From positions 1-40,731 of the forward strand of contig JAJTGC010000013.1 in NCBI GenBank assembly GCA_021298975.1: a stretch of 40,731 bases of DNA, in the 5' to 3' direction. The notes below the pieces were generated by a model. That model was given only the letters and a program-made list of their open reading frames with translations, was not told where the DNA came from and searched no databases. Below, one piece after another: positions 1 to 7,844 of the stretch (position 1 is its first letter; each line of letters starts with the position of its first letter). Made by a program: the position numbers and the translations under genes. The stretch comes from Oxalobacteraceae bacterium. Lineage in GTDB: Bacteria; Pseudomonadota; Gammaproteobacteria; Burkholderiales; Burkholderiaceae_D.

Positions 1-70
1 CCCAGCTTGCGCTGGGGTGACGATTTTTAGGCTGATGGTCCTAAATTCCGTCACCCCAGCGCAAGCTGGG
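1..70. repeat. REP-like intergenic inverted repeat (long hairpin, cut by window edge)
   Basis: Bases 1-22 and 49-70 are a perfect 22-bp inverted repeat (arms contain CCCAGCTTGCGCTGGGGTGA). A second inner stem pairs 26-31 (TTTAGG) with 40-45 (CCTAAA), leaving an 8-base loop. The element may continue beyond base 1. A degenerate half-copy (GCCTGCGCCGGGATGACCA) follows near 207-226. Such CGTCACCCCAGCG-type palindromes are dispersed between genes in many proteobacteria. When translated they give the familiar spurious peptide VTPAQAGVH, which is seen here too, so no gene is called. Confidence 0.8.
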
Positions 71-465
71 GTCCATGATCAATCCGTCGAAAATCCAGCC
101 AAGCAAGACGACTTTAATGCTCGCAAAAATCCTGCGAAATCAGTCAGAAAAACTGCTCATCAGTGTTCAGTGGTGCATGACTTCACATGTTCCGGACAGT
201 AGTGGGCCTGCGCCGGGATGACCATTGAAGGGCTGCGTCGAAAAGTTAATAAAAAGATACCGCTGTCGCTGAGTTAACCAGACGGATTGGGCAATCAGGT
301 CACGAGCGCCAACATGTTGGCTGACGAAGCCACGGTAACGGGCAGAGCGATTGAAATATTGGCGCGGGTAACTGAAGTAACTCGGAGCAAAAGTGCCGAA
401 ATTTCAGTCACCGCCGGTAGATTGAGACGCCTTGGTACTGAGCGATTTTGACGAATGCCTACCCA

Positions 466-582
466 GCGACACCAGCGACACCAGCGACACCAGCGACACC
501 AGAGACACCAGAGACACCAGAGACACCAGAGACATCAGAGACATCAGGGGTAACAGAGACACCCGACACAACAGAGACACCC
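466..582. repeat. 9-bp minisatellite (VNTR) abutting the SDR stop codon
   Basis: About thirteen 9-bp units. Four copies of GCGACACCA (466-501) are followed by three GAGACACCA (502-528), two GAGACATCA (529-546) and four degenerate units to 582. The graded change from one variant to another indicates stepwise slippage or duplication. The array ends 5 bases before the SDR stop (588-590), so it would lie in the 3' untranslated end of the caspase-SDR transcript. The period is a multiple of three, so several frames stay open by chance. I do not call a protein. Confidence 0.9.
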
Positions 583-587
583 ACCCA

Positions 588-1349
588 TCAATACGTCGCG
601 CGCCCACCACTCAGGTCAAACACGGCGCCCGTGGAGAACGAGCATTCTTCCGTACAAAGCCAGGCGACCATCGCGGCGATTTCTTCAGGTGTACCAAAAC
701 GTCCCATGGGTATTTTGCTGAGCATGTAGGCAATGTGCGCCTCAGAGCTCTGGTCCAGAATCGCCGTCTTCACGGCGGCGGGGGTGACGCAGTTCACGCA
801 GATACCGGTATCGGCCAGCTCCTTGCCCAAGGATTTGGTCAGGCCAATCACGGCGGCCTTGCTCGCACTATAGGCACTGGCATTCGGATTGCCTTCTTTA
901 CCCGCCACCGAGGCGATATTCACGATGCGGCCATAATTTTGTTCGCGCATGCTCGGTACCAGCTCTCGGCAACAGAAAAAGGTGCCATTGAGATTGATGT
1001 TGATGATCTCTTCCCATGCATCGGTCGGGTACTCCCAGAGCTTGGTATTGGGTCCGCTGATACCAGCGGAATTGACCAGAATATCAACCGGTGCGATCGC
1101 CAGTGTCTGGCGCGCTGCTTCAGCCACGGAGGCATGCGAAGCGACATTGACCGTGAAGGTATTGATCACACGGTCGGCAGCGCCGGGCTGCAGCCTGTGC
1201 ACGGCTTGTTCCAATCCTTGAGGGTCGCGGTCCCAGAGCGTGAGTCTGGCGCCCGAAGCAAGCAGGCGGTGGGCGATTGCGTAGCCCAAACCGGATGCGG
1301 CGCCGGTAACGACGGCGTGACGCTGCTGAAAATTCAATTGATTCGTCAT
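588..1349 (-). CDS. SDR-family NAD(P)-dependent dehydrogenase
   Basis: A 253-residue classical short-chain dehydrogenase/reductase, probably cytoplasmic, oxidising a hydroxyl or reducing a keto group on an unknown substrate. Visible motifs: nucleotide-binding TGAASGLG at residues 15-22, NSAG (a variant of NNAG), catalytic Ser147, and Tyr160/Lys164 in YSASK. The C-terminal SGGRATY ending recalls SDRs annotated as 2-keto-3-deoxy-sugar-acid dehydrogenases, but this is from memory and weak. The start at 1349 is chosen because its ATG overlaps the TGA of the upstream caspase-like gene (ATGA), implying translational coupling. The frame stays open upstream to 1379, but that would lie inside the caspase gene. 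It is the downstream gene of a two-gene operon, and a tandem repeat follows its stop at once. Confidence 0.9.
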   Translation of the reverse strand: MTNQLNFQQRHAVVTGAASGLGYAIAHRLLASGARLTLWDRDPQGLEQAVHRLQPGAADRVINTFTVNVASHASVAEAARQTLAIAPVDILVNSAGISGPNTKLWEYPTDAWEEIININLNGTFFCCRELVPSMREQNYGRIVNIASVAGKEGNPNASAYSASKAAVIGLTKSLGKELADTGICVNCVTPAAVKTAILDQSSEAHIAYMLSKIPMGRFGTPEEIAAMVAWLCTEECSFSTGAVFDLSGGRATY

Positions 1350-3808
1350 GGTTTCACCGTTTCTATTTTGCCCAGCCACAAAGGCTTCTGGCGATAATCC
1401 GGCCCCAGCGCAATGGCATCGCGCTGCACTGCATCGCTCACCATACTGAAACGGTCCGGTGTCAGGCTGCCGGTTTTTGCCATTTCATGCAGCAAATGAT
1501 ACGAGAACAGACGATGTCCACGACCTCGCAGCGCATTGGCGAAATCCGAGGGGCCGCCGGCAGCGAGTACCGTCAGTCGTGTGTCCGCCGGGGGTGTCAG
1601 GCCATCGCGCGATACCGGGATCACGGGTGCGACATCTTTGTAAATTAGCTTGTTGCCTTCTGAGCGGCCCGAAAAACAAGTGTCCAGCACCACGACGATT
1701 TGTTGTGCATTACTGCGCAGCAGCGTCTGATAAAACTCATTGAGCCGGAAGGCAGGGTCATCCAGACTGCCGTCCGAGGCATCCTGCGGTATCAGCACCG
1801 TGTGCTTGCCATCGCGAGTGGGTGCTGCATGACCCGAGTAGTAAACAATCAACCGGTCCTTGTTGGTCATGCGCCCGACCATGGCGCGCAGTCGCGTCAT
1901 CATGCGCACACCCGTCGCCTCGTCGTTCATCAAGCTCACCAGGTGTTCGGGTGGAATGCCGAATTGTTTGCGCAACAGATCAGCAAAACTTTTTGCGGAG
2001 CGATCCGCAAACGTGACACGCGGCAGCTCGTCATAGTCGGCGATGCCTATCACGACAGCGTAGGTATTCCCTGTCACTTGCGCGGGTGATATTTTTGCAA
2101 TGACATCAGTCAGATCGTCCTTGAAGTCGCCCTGATCCATGGTTTTCAGGCGCGTTTCAAGCTGACGAATTTCTTCGTTCAGCCGCTCTTTTTCAGCGCT
2201 GGCCTGCTGGCGTTGTCGCACATCATCGCGCAGTTCATCCAAGCGCTCACGCAACTTGCGACTTTCGATGTCATCGGATGGCACCAGTAATTGCGTGGAC
2301 ACCCGGCCGCTCTCAATTTTCGGCAGGGGTCGCAGGTTGGCCATCTGTCCCGCCTCCAGCTTGACAGTGTCGAGTGCCGCGATTTCCACGTTGTCGATGA
2401 ATTGCATGGCCAGTACCTGATCACCCACCATCAGGTGGCCTGATAGCGGTCGTATGAATTTATCGCTCACGGACATGCGCAGGAAAGGGCGGGCTCGGTT
2501 CATCAACTGCTTGAGTCGTCGGCCCTGATCCGCATCGATATCGTCCTGCGTCACCATCGTGAACGTCACGGGTGCGCGATCCGGTTGCATTGAGCCAGCA
2601 ACCTTGATGATGAAGCGTTTGAGATCGGCGTCATAGACGACGTTTTTCACTTCAGGTTCACCCACCAGTTCATAGAGGCTTTCACTGATCGATTGCAATA
2701 CCAGAGGGCGGGGCAGCGTTTTCGGCAAGCTGTCCTGGAATTCGCGCAGCTTGCGATTCAGACTTTCTATCCGACGGTCGTACGCCGCCAGTTTGGCCTC
2801 TTCGCTGGCGCGCGTGATGCGCACGCGTTCATTGAATTCGGCGGTGGACTCGAATTCGTCGCGTGTGAGCGTTACTTCGAGTGGCGGCCTTGAGGCTTCG
2901 ATGTCGCGTCTTTCGCGCCGCAAGGCTTCCGGCATCTCGGCGATGCGCTGCATCTGGGTTTCGCCACGCTTTTGTGCGGCAGCAGTGATATCTTTCCAGG
3001 CGACTGTGCGTGACCGGTTGCTCGCGGCCTTCCGACTCCGATTGCCGATCAGATCGGTATCGGCAACCCAGACCAGGTCAGGACTTCGGCGATATTCTGT
3101 CAGCAGTCGCCAACTCTCGGGCACGGTGAATTCCAGTGGTGTTCGCGCCAGTGGGCCAGAGATGCTTGCGTTAACCACACAATTCTTGCAAACAATCGAC
3201 AGACGTTGCAGATTACCTGTGTCGGCGAATCGATCGAAGAGTTCCTTGCCGAGATCAATCGAACCCGAGCCTTGGGCATCGAGCTGTATTTCCCGAGTGA
3301 GGGTGGTCCCAAGTCCGCTGATCTCGATTTGGGCACTTTTGAGGGGCAGGATCACCCATTCACTCCGACCAGTAGCGACGGCGCGATCGCGATCGGGTTC
3401 TTCACTCAGAATTTGTGTGCTTGTCTCGTGACCGAAGGTGTCTTTCAAAAAATTCGTCGGTGCCAGCAAGGGATACAAACCAATCGTGAATGTGGCAGCC
3501 AGTGTGGAGCCGATGGGGTTGGCACGCTTGCCAGTCACTTCTCGGCGCTGAACGATCGGCGCCTCGAATTCCGGCGCGCTGATTTTTTCTTTCAAGGCCA
3601 CTGTCAGTACGCCGCGCTGATCGATGTGAACTGATTCAAAACCCTGAGTTTTTGTGCTGGCCGCGTTCGGATTCAGATAGCGAGTCTTGCCAGTGATTTT
3701 GCTTACCTGACTGGTGTAATCACCGCCACACGCGGCGAGCCAAAATGTCGTGACCAGCAACGCACAAAATAAAGGTGCAAATCGCGGCAATACGTTGACG
3801 GCGTTCAT
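1346..3808 (-). CDS. Caspase-family (peptidase C14-like) lipoprotein
   Basis: An 820-residue protein with a lipoprotein signal: hydrophobic residues 11-24, then LAAC with lipidation Cys27. It is therefore probably anchored in the envelope. A long N-terminal region without a recognised fold is followed by coiled-coil stretches at about 329-364 and 515-556. A caspase-like domain occupies about 578-740, beginning YAVVIGIADYDELP. The catalytic pair is visible: His660 in YYSGHA and Cys711 in DTCFSG. Family members cleave after basic or acidic residues, but the target cannot be predicted here. The start at 3808 is chosen because it directly precedes the signal peptide; the frame is open to 3886. 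It is the first gene of an operon with the SDR (ATGA overlap). An exported caspase-like domain fused to a coiled-coil scaffold is unusual. Confidence 0.88.
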   Translation of the reverse strand: MNAVNVLPRFAPLFCALLVTTFWLAACGGDYTSQVSKITGKTRYLNPNAASTKTQGFESVHIDQRGVLTVALKEKISAPEFEAPIVQRREVTGKRANPIGSTLAATFTIGLYPLLAPTNFLKDTFGHETSTQILSEEPDRDRAVATGRSEWVILPLKSAQIEISGLGTTLTREIQLDAQGSGSIDLGKELFDRFADTGNLQRLSIVCKNCVVNASISGPLARTPLEFTVPESWRLLTEYRRSPDLVWVADTDLIGNRSRKAASNRSRTVAWKDITAAAQKRGETQMQRIAEMPEALRRERRDIEASRPPLEVTLTRDEFESTAEFNERVRITRASEEAKLAAYDRRIESLNRKLREFQDSLPKTLPRPLVLQSISESLYELVGEPEVKNVVYDADLKRFIIKVAGSMQPDRAPVTFTMVTQDDIDADQGRRLKQLMNRARPFLRMSVSDKFIRPLSGHLMVGDQVLAMQFIDNVEIAALDTVKLEAGQMANLRPLPKIESGRVSTQLLVPSDDIESRKLRERLDELRDDVRQRQQASAEKERLNEEIRQLETRLKTMDQGDFKDDLTDVIAKISPAQVTGNTYAVVIGIADYDELPRVTFADRSAKSFADLLRKQFGIPPEHLVSLMNDEATGVRMMTRLRAMVGRMTNKDRLIVYYSGHAAPTRDGKHTVLIPQDASDGSLDDPAFRLNEFYQTLLRSNAQQIVVVLDTCFSGRSEGNKLIYKDVAPVIPVSRDGLTPPADTRLTVLAAGGPSDFANALRGRGHRLFSYHLLHEMAKTGSLTPDRFSMVSDAVQRDAIALGPDYRQKPLWLGKIETVKP

Positions 3809-4119
3809 ATCGAGGATTCTATGGGTTGGCCAGCGTTGCGACATCATGCGGTGTGCTGAAGCGGAACAAGCCTTGTACAACCCCATCGTTGCAGGAATAC
3901 ATAAGGATACGCTCTATCGACACGGCCGGTGGTCCAGGAGTTTTATTGAGAAGGCTGTTTTCAAATTAAAAAGAATTGATGGTGTCCATACTCAATTATC
4001 GACAAATTTTCTTAATGTTTAATTTGATAAGTATGCGGTTGCAGGACTGCTGCTATATTGATTCTTTTAACTTCGGTCAGCGCCTGCGAAGCCGCACTGA
4101 TAATTTTTTTGGCCACCGA
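3809..4119. other. Intergenic region between divergent genes
   Basis: About 310 bases that become AT-rich towards 4060. I see no convincing gene. An extended -10-like TGCTATATT lies at 4051-4059 in front of the small tail-anchored protein gene, without a clear -35. The region must carry the promoter of the caspase-like gene on the minus strand, but no good match stands out. Confidence 0.4.
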
Positions 4120-4323
4120 ATGGATGATGCCCGGATAAACCACGCCCTTGATGACCTGAAGTCAGCCAAAGAGCGGCTCGCGAATCTTGAGAGAGATCAG
4201 CTTGCTCTGGCCGATCGATTGGCAGCTGCGCGTCGCGCTCAGCGGCGCCTTAGTTTTTACCTCGTAGGTTTGGTCATTTTATTTGCGTTGGTCATGGCCG
4301 GGGCGTTCACGCTGCTGCTCTGA
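4120..4323 (+). CDS. Small tail-anchored coiled-coil membrane protein
   Basis: A 67-residue protein of unknown function. Residues 1-47 are a charged, alanine- and leucine-rich helix with heptad spacing (DDLKSAKERLANLERDQLAL), probably a coiled coil. Residues 48-66 form one hydrophobic transmembrane segment ending at the C-terminus. The expected topology is a cytoplasmic coiled coil with a C-terminal inner-membrane anchor. The start at 4120 is picked because the helix begins there; the frame is open from 3976, but the upstream part looks non-coding. No good ribosome binding site is seen. It stands alone between divergent and convergent neighbours. Confidence 0.5.
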   Translation: MDDARINHALDDLKSAKERLANLERDQLALADRLAAARRAQRRLSFYLVGLVILFALVMAGAFTLLL

Positions 4324-4358
4324 CAGCCCAGGCTGTGCCGCAGATTTTATACGTCGGC

Positions 4359-5255
4359 TCAGCGCCACAGTGTTGAGCTCTTGAGTAAATGATCGCGGAA
4401 GATGGTCGCAATCGGTGACAGCTGCTTGCCCTTGTGATGCACTACATGCCATTGCGACTGCAGGGGGAAACCCTTGATGTCCAATATCGCGACCCCCAGT
4501 CCTGAAGGCTGCCCTTGCAGCGCGTGCTGAGAGATGATCGCAACACCCAGACCCCCTGCCACGGCTTCGCGAATCGCCTCGTTGCTCCCCAATTCCAATT
4601 TCATCTCAGGATTGAACTGCAGCTTGCGAAAATGTGCATCGGTTGCCATGCGTGTGCCGGAGCCGGGCTCGCGCAGAATAAAGCGGCTACTGGCCAATTC
4701 GCGTAAATCCCTCATGCCTTGATTGGCCGGCCGTTTTTTGCGGGGTCCGATCACGACCAGTGGGTTGGGCATGAACACCTGATCTTCAAGATCAAACGCG
4801 CTCGGCGGCATGGACATGACGTAGAGATCATCGAGATTGTCCGCCAGTCGGCTCACGACACCATCGCGGTTGAGGACTTCCAGCGAGATATCGATGGCAG
4901 GGTAGCGGGCGCAGAAGCTGCCCAGCAGGCGGGGTACGAAATACTTGGCCGTACTGACCACCGCCACTTTCAGGCGGCCTCGCGTCAGGCCCTTGAGACC
5001 ATCGATTTTTTGTTCGAATGCTTCCCACTCAGACGACATCGCTCGAGCGGTGCGAGCGAGTTCCTTGCCGGCCTCGGTAAGATGAACGCGCTTGCCGATG
5101 ACTTCATACAAAGGTATGCCAACCGCATTGGCAGCCTCGCGCAACTGCATCGAGGCAGTGGGCTGAGTCACATGGGTCGCGCGCGCTGCTGCGCTGATAC
5201 TGCCGGTGTCGGCCAGCGCCAGTACCAGCCGCAGCTGGCGGAATGTCATATTCAT
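4359..5255 (-). CDS. LysR-family transcriptional regulator, probably of the adjacent sbtA-like gene
   Basis: A 298-residue LysR-type regulator of normal length. The N-terminal winged helix-turn-helix is clear: FRQLRLVLALADTGSISAAA followed by HVTQPTASMQLREAA and the LTEAG wing. The rest is the usual effector-binding domain. It is divergent from a bicarbonate permease gene across 85 bases that contain two perfect dyads. CbbR/CmpR-type LysR proteins control carbon-fixation and bicarbonate-uptake genes, so a role in responding to inorganic-carbon status is a reasonable inference. The start may be the ATG at 5255 or the one two codons later (5249); neither has a strong ribosome binding site. It probably also represses itself, as is usual for divergent LysR genes. 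Confidence 0.92.
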   Translation of the reverse strand: MNMTFRQLRLVLALADTGSISAAARATHVTQPTASMQLREAANAVGIPLYEVIGKRVHLTEAGKELARTARAMSSEWEAFEQKIDGLKGLTRGRLKVAVVSTAKYFVPRLLGSFCARYPAIDISLEVLNRDGVVSRLADNLDDLYVMSMPPSAFDLEDQVFMPNPLVVIGPRKKRPANQGMRDLRELASSRFILREPGSGTRMATDAHFRKLQFNPEMKLELGSNEAIREAVAGGLGVAIISQHALQGQPSGLGVAILDIKGFPLQSQWHVVHHKGKQLSPIATIFRDHLLKSSTLWR

Positions 5256-5260
5256 CGAGT

Positions 5261-5275
5261 TTTATCTATGATAAA
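5261..5275. promoter_or_regulatory. Dyad operator candidate, LysR-type (TTTATC-TAT-GATAAA)
   Basis: A perfect 6+6 inverted repeat with 3-base spacer, 6 bases upstream of the LysR start codon. It fits the partially palindromic T-N11-A sites bound by LysR proteins. Its position suggests autorepression and joint control of the divergent permease gene. Binding is inferred, not shown. Confidence 0.55.
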
Positions 5276-5284
5276 TAGCGTAAA

Positions 5285-5302
5285 AATCGATTTTACTCGA
5301 TT
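5285..5302. promoter_or_regulatory. Second dyad (AATCGA-N6-TCGATT) overlapping the sbtA -35 region
   Basis: A perfect 6+6 inverted repeat with spacer TTTTAC. It overlaps the putative -35 hexamer (5292-5297) of the permease gene, which is where LysR activation sites usually contact polymerase. With the dyad at 5261-5275 it forms a two-site array typical of divergent LysR promoters. Confidence 0.5.
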
Positions 5303-5320
5303 AACTATTCTGCCTATCAT
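5292..5320 (+). promoter_or_regulatory. Sigma70-like promoter for the bicarbonate permease gene
   Basis: TTTACT at 5292-5297 and TATCAT at 5315-5320 are separated by exactly 17 bases and match 4/6 and 5/6 of the consensus. Transcription would start near 5327, giving a very short leader that contains only the AAGGAGG ribosome binding site at 5330-5336 before the ATG at 5341. Confidence 0.5.
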
Positions 5321-5340
5321 TCGCCGCACAAGGAGGATGT

Positions 5341-6357
5341 ATGCAAAATCTGCTCGATCCAGCGATTCTTTTTTTTGTTTTTGGCGTGATAGCGGGCTGG
5401 TTGCGCTCTGATCTGGAAATACCTGCCGCCACCGCTAAATTTCTGTCCCTGTATCTGCTGATGGCCTTGGGTTTGAAGGGTGGCTTCGCGCTTGCGGCCT
5501 CGGGCCTGAATCCCGCCGTCATGATCAGTCTTTTTGCGGCGATCCTGATGGCTTTCATCGTACCCGCGCTCGGTTATCTGTTTCTCAGGAACCGGGTGGC
5601 GCGATTTGATGCCGCAGCCGTCGCGGCCTCTTACGGCTCGGTCAGTGCAGTCACCTTCGTGACAGCAATGCAGTACCTTGAATCGCAGCAGATGTCTCCG
5701 GGTGGTCACATGGCCGTCGCCATGGTGCTGATGGAGTCGCCCGCGATTCTGATGGCGGTACTGCTCGCCAACATGATTCGTCACGAGCAGGCGAGTGCGC
5801 AGATTGTCCTGGGTCAGGGCGCTACTGCGGCGGTGGTGGGGCAGGGCAGCGCCAGTTTTTCCGGGCCTTCCATGCGCAAAGTGATCCATGAGTCTTTTAC
5901 CAGTGGTGCGCATTTGCTGTTGCTGGCTTCGTTATTGATCGGCTATCTGAGCGGTGAAGCGGGCAAAGTCATGATGCAGACATTTTCGACGGATCTGTTC
6001 AAAGGCATGCTGGCTTTCTTCCTGCTGGACATGGGTCTGATGGTCGCACGCAGCATGCGCGAGTTGCAGGGCAAGTCACCGATACTCCTGGCGTATGCAG
6101 CACTGGCACCCGTGGTTCATGCGGGTATTGCGCTGTTGGTGGCGGTCTTGCTGTCATTGCCGGTGGCTGACGCGGCATTGATCATGGTGCTTTCGGCCAG
6201 TGCCTCGTACATCGTGGTGCCGGCCGTCTTGCGGTATGCGATTCCGGAGGCAAACCCTTCGCTTTATCTGGGTTTGTCCCTTGGCGTCACTTTTCCACTG
6301 AATATTCTGTTCGGAATTCCTCTCTACACGGAGGCCGCCAGACAGGTTCTCGGCTGA
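5341..6357 (+). CDS. sbtA: Sodium-dependent bicarbonate transporter, SbtA family
   Basis: A 338-residue inner-membrane permease of the SbtA family (sodium/bicarbonate symport), with about ten hydrophobic segments in two halves. Family-typical stretches are visible: YGSVSAVTFVTAMQYLE near residues 99-115, the ALGLKGGFAL motif near 43-52, and the C-terminal SASYIVVPAVLRYAIPEANP and LGVTFPLNILFGIPLY segments. A hydrophilic loop around residues 155-180 separates the halves. A strong ribosome binding site (AAGGAGG) precedes the ATG. The gene is paired with a divergent LysR regulator. I see no adjacent SbtB, carbonic anhydrase or true RuBisCO, so it may supply bicarbonate for anaplerotic carboxylation rather than CO2 fixation. 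Confidence 0.92.
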   Translation: MQNLLDPAILFFVFGVIAGWLRSDLEIPAATAKFLSLYLLMALGLKGGFALAASGLNPAVMISLFAAILMAFIVPALGYLFLRNRVARFDAAAVAASYGSVSAVTFVTAMQYLESQQMSPGGHMAVAMVLMESPAILMAVLLANMIRHEQASAQIVLGQGATAAVVGQGSASFSGPSMRKVIHESFTSGAHLLLLASLLIGYLSGEAGKVMMQTFSTDLFKGMLAFFLLDMGLMVARSMRELQGKSPILLAYAALAPVVHAGIALLVAVLLSLPVADAALIMVLSASASYIVVPAVLRYAIPEANPSLYLGLSLGVTFPLNILFGIPLYTEAARQVLG

Positions 6358-6486
6358 GTCTGACTTCTTTTTTTGACAAGCGATGCGCCGGGCTGCTCTG
6401 CAGGAATTCCTCAAAGCAGTTATCTTTGCATTACTGGCAGCAACGTGCCGGGGCCACAGCCATGTCATCAACAACGGGAGTCAGCC

Positions 6487-6855
6487 ATGCCGGAGTTTTT
6501 CCGCGCACGCAGAGAGCAGTACGCCGCACTGGCGTGGACGATCACCCTCGTCGGGTTTCTCTTCGCCGGTGCTGCGCAAGCAACGATCACCGAGGGCGAC
6601 AATCCCTTTGAGATATTCGACAGCAATCGGAATTTCACCGTGACGTCAAAGGTGACCTGGATACCCGTCGATAATATTCAGGCGACCTGTGATCGTGAAG
6701 CGCGGTTACGCGGTTACGGCGATTTCGGATACGACCTCAAGGCCTGCTCGTTTTATGAAAACGATGTCTGTGTCGTGTTCACCGAAAAAAAGCTGAACAT
6801 GCATACGCTGGGGCATGAGGTGCGACACTGTTTTCAGGCGAACTGGCACGAGTAA
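6487..6855 (+). CDS. Small exported protein with HExxH motif
   Basis: A 122-residue protein that I cannot assign to a named family. Residues about 12-32 form a signal peptide with likely cleavage after AQA. The mature part has four cysteines (68, 87, 95, 115), which could form two disulphides. A zinc-metalloprotease-like HEVRH lies at 110-114, only eight residues from the end. HExxH proteases normally need a third ligand further downstream, so catalysis is uncertain; Glu122 or an upstream residue would have to serve. The start at 6487 is chosen for its GGGAG ribosome binding site about ten bases upstream and the signal peptide. The gene lies 129 bases after sbtA in the same direction and could be cotranscribed. 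Confidence 0.75.
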   Translation: MPEFFRARREQYAALAWTITLVGFLFAGAAQATITEGDNPFEIFDSNRNFTVTSKVTWIPVDNIQATCDREARLRGYGDFGYDLKACSFYENDVCVVFTEKKLNMHTLGHEVRHCFQANWHE

Positions 6856-7084
6856 GCGATTAGAGACTCTCGTCTCGTCATAGCGATTGTGGTCTTTGGA
6901 TTCTTTGCAGGGCACCAGCAAGTCGCATAAATTTTATTCTGAACCCTCGACGTCGGCTGTCGTACGCAAGACGGCGTTAATGTCGCATCATCCCCACACT
7001 GGAACAATGCAGTGCGAACGCAATTTGCGTCGCGCGCGGCTGAGATTTTGTTATTAACTTATAGCTCTATCCAGCGGAGGTAAG

Positions 7085-7729
7085 ATGAATCCAAGCATAC
7101 ATCGCCCGCAGCATTTCTTTGTCTACATGCCTTGTGCGGATACGGAAAATGTACTGCCGACTAATGACAGCGTTATCGGTTGCCAGAGGGTGAAGGCAGA
7201 TATTGACGGTAAAGCCAGATCGGTCGTGGTGTTCACCAGAATACCAATTTCCGAGTTCAACCAAGCTGCCTGGGCTAAAAAATCAGCGGCTGAGGCGATC
7301 GAGCAAATGGGTGTGCTGTTTAAAATCACCGGCGTTTCCAAAAAAAATCTTGATAATGCCTTGCAAGCGCTCAAGCACCGTCCTGATGGATTGAATTCGA
7401 TGGATGCTCTCAGCACAAGGGATTTTGAGGACAGTGCAGTTGCAAGGCTTGGGATGCCCATGATTGGTTCACTCCACGACCTGAGTGAAAACATCCCGTC
7501 GGCAGAAAATACCTACAAGGAAGGACTCAAAAAAGCTTTCGAGGCCGATGCGATTGCGGATAATCCCCGGCTAGCCAATGAAGACGCTGATGTTGGCGAA
7601 CTTTCCAGAACAGAAAAACCCAAGGAATCCGATGTCGCGCTCAGAATCATCAAAAAAAATATAAAAGTCCCATCAAGCTTGCTGAATAATCGCGGCGTAA
7701 TGGATGAAGGAAAACCGAAAAAAATCTGA
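7085..7729 (+). CDS. Orphan 214-residue soluble protein
   Basis: Not recognised. The protein has no signal peptide or membrane segment. The first half looks compact (FFVYMPCADTENV, then a VVVFTRIPISEF strand and a helix-rich AWAKKSAAEAIEQMGVLF). The second half is charged and Lys/Glu/Asp-rich, and probably disordered near the end (about 160-214). The ATG has a good GGAGG ribosome binding site (GCGGAGGTAAG). Codon use and composition are more AT- and lysine-rich than the neighbours, which hints at acquisition from elsewhere. It is a single transcription unit ending in the hairpin at 7762-7794. Confidence 0.72.
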   Translation: MNPSIHRPQHFFVYMPCADTENVLPTNDSVIGCQRVKADIDGKARSVVVFTRIPISEFNQAAWAKKSAAEAIEQMGVLFKITGVSKKNLDNALQALKHRPDGLNSMDALSTRDFEDSAVARLGMPMIGSLHDLSENIPSAENTYKEGLKKAFEADAIADNPRLANEDADVGELSRTEKPKESDVALRIIKKNIKVPSSLLNNRGVMDEGKPKKI

Positions 7730-7761
7730 CAGCAAGGCCTACTGCGCGTGGACGAGCATCA

Positions 7762-7794
7762 GGGCTTATGGGCAGCATGGCTGCCCATAAGCCC
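7762..7794. terminator. Perfect 15-bp hairpin between convergent genes
   Basis: GGGCTTATGGGCAGC (7762-7776) pairs perfectly with 7780-7794 around a 3-base loop (ATG). It lies between the 214-residue protein gene (+) and the exported protein gene (-), so a bidirectional terminator or transcript-end stabiliser fits. There is no T-run on either side, so termination would not be classical intrinsic. Confidence 0.65.
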
Positions 7795-7844
7795 TATTGG
7801 CTGCCAAACTCGGACTCGCTCAGCACCCCCTGAAAATCCTGTGA

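Larger units (their letters stand above)
1..587. other. Gene-free stretch at the window start
   Basis: No credible gene is seen in these 587 bases. They hold the hairpin element at 1-70, a degenerate half-copy near 207-226, about 240 bases without recognisable signals, and the 9-bp tandem repeat at 466-582 that runs up to the stop codon of the dehydrogenase on the minus strand. Open frames here are either translated repeat or low-complexity peptides such as (DTS/DTR)n and (TPA)n. Confidence 0.6.

Noticed and set aside
17-202. Plus-strand frame encoding VTPAQAGVH-like peptide
   Set aside because: It is the translated hairpin repeat at 1-70, a well-known source of false proteins.
466-582. Possible CRISPR-like array
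   Set aside because: Units are 9 bases, contiguous and without spacers, so it is a simple tandem repeat.
404-1397. Open frames through the 9-bp repeat (SLVSLV, DTSDTS and TPATPA peptides)
   Set aside because: The repeat period keeps frames open by chance; no ribosome site, and most of the length is antisense to the SDR gene.
2751-3431. 226-codon frame antisense to the caspase-like gene
   Set aside because: No start signal or domain; the opposite strand has clear motifs.
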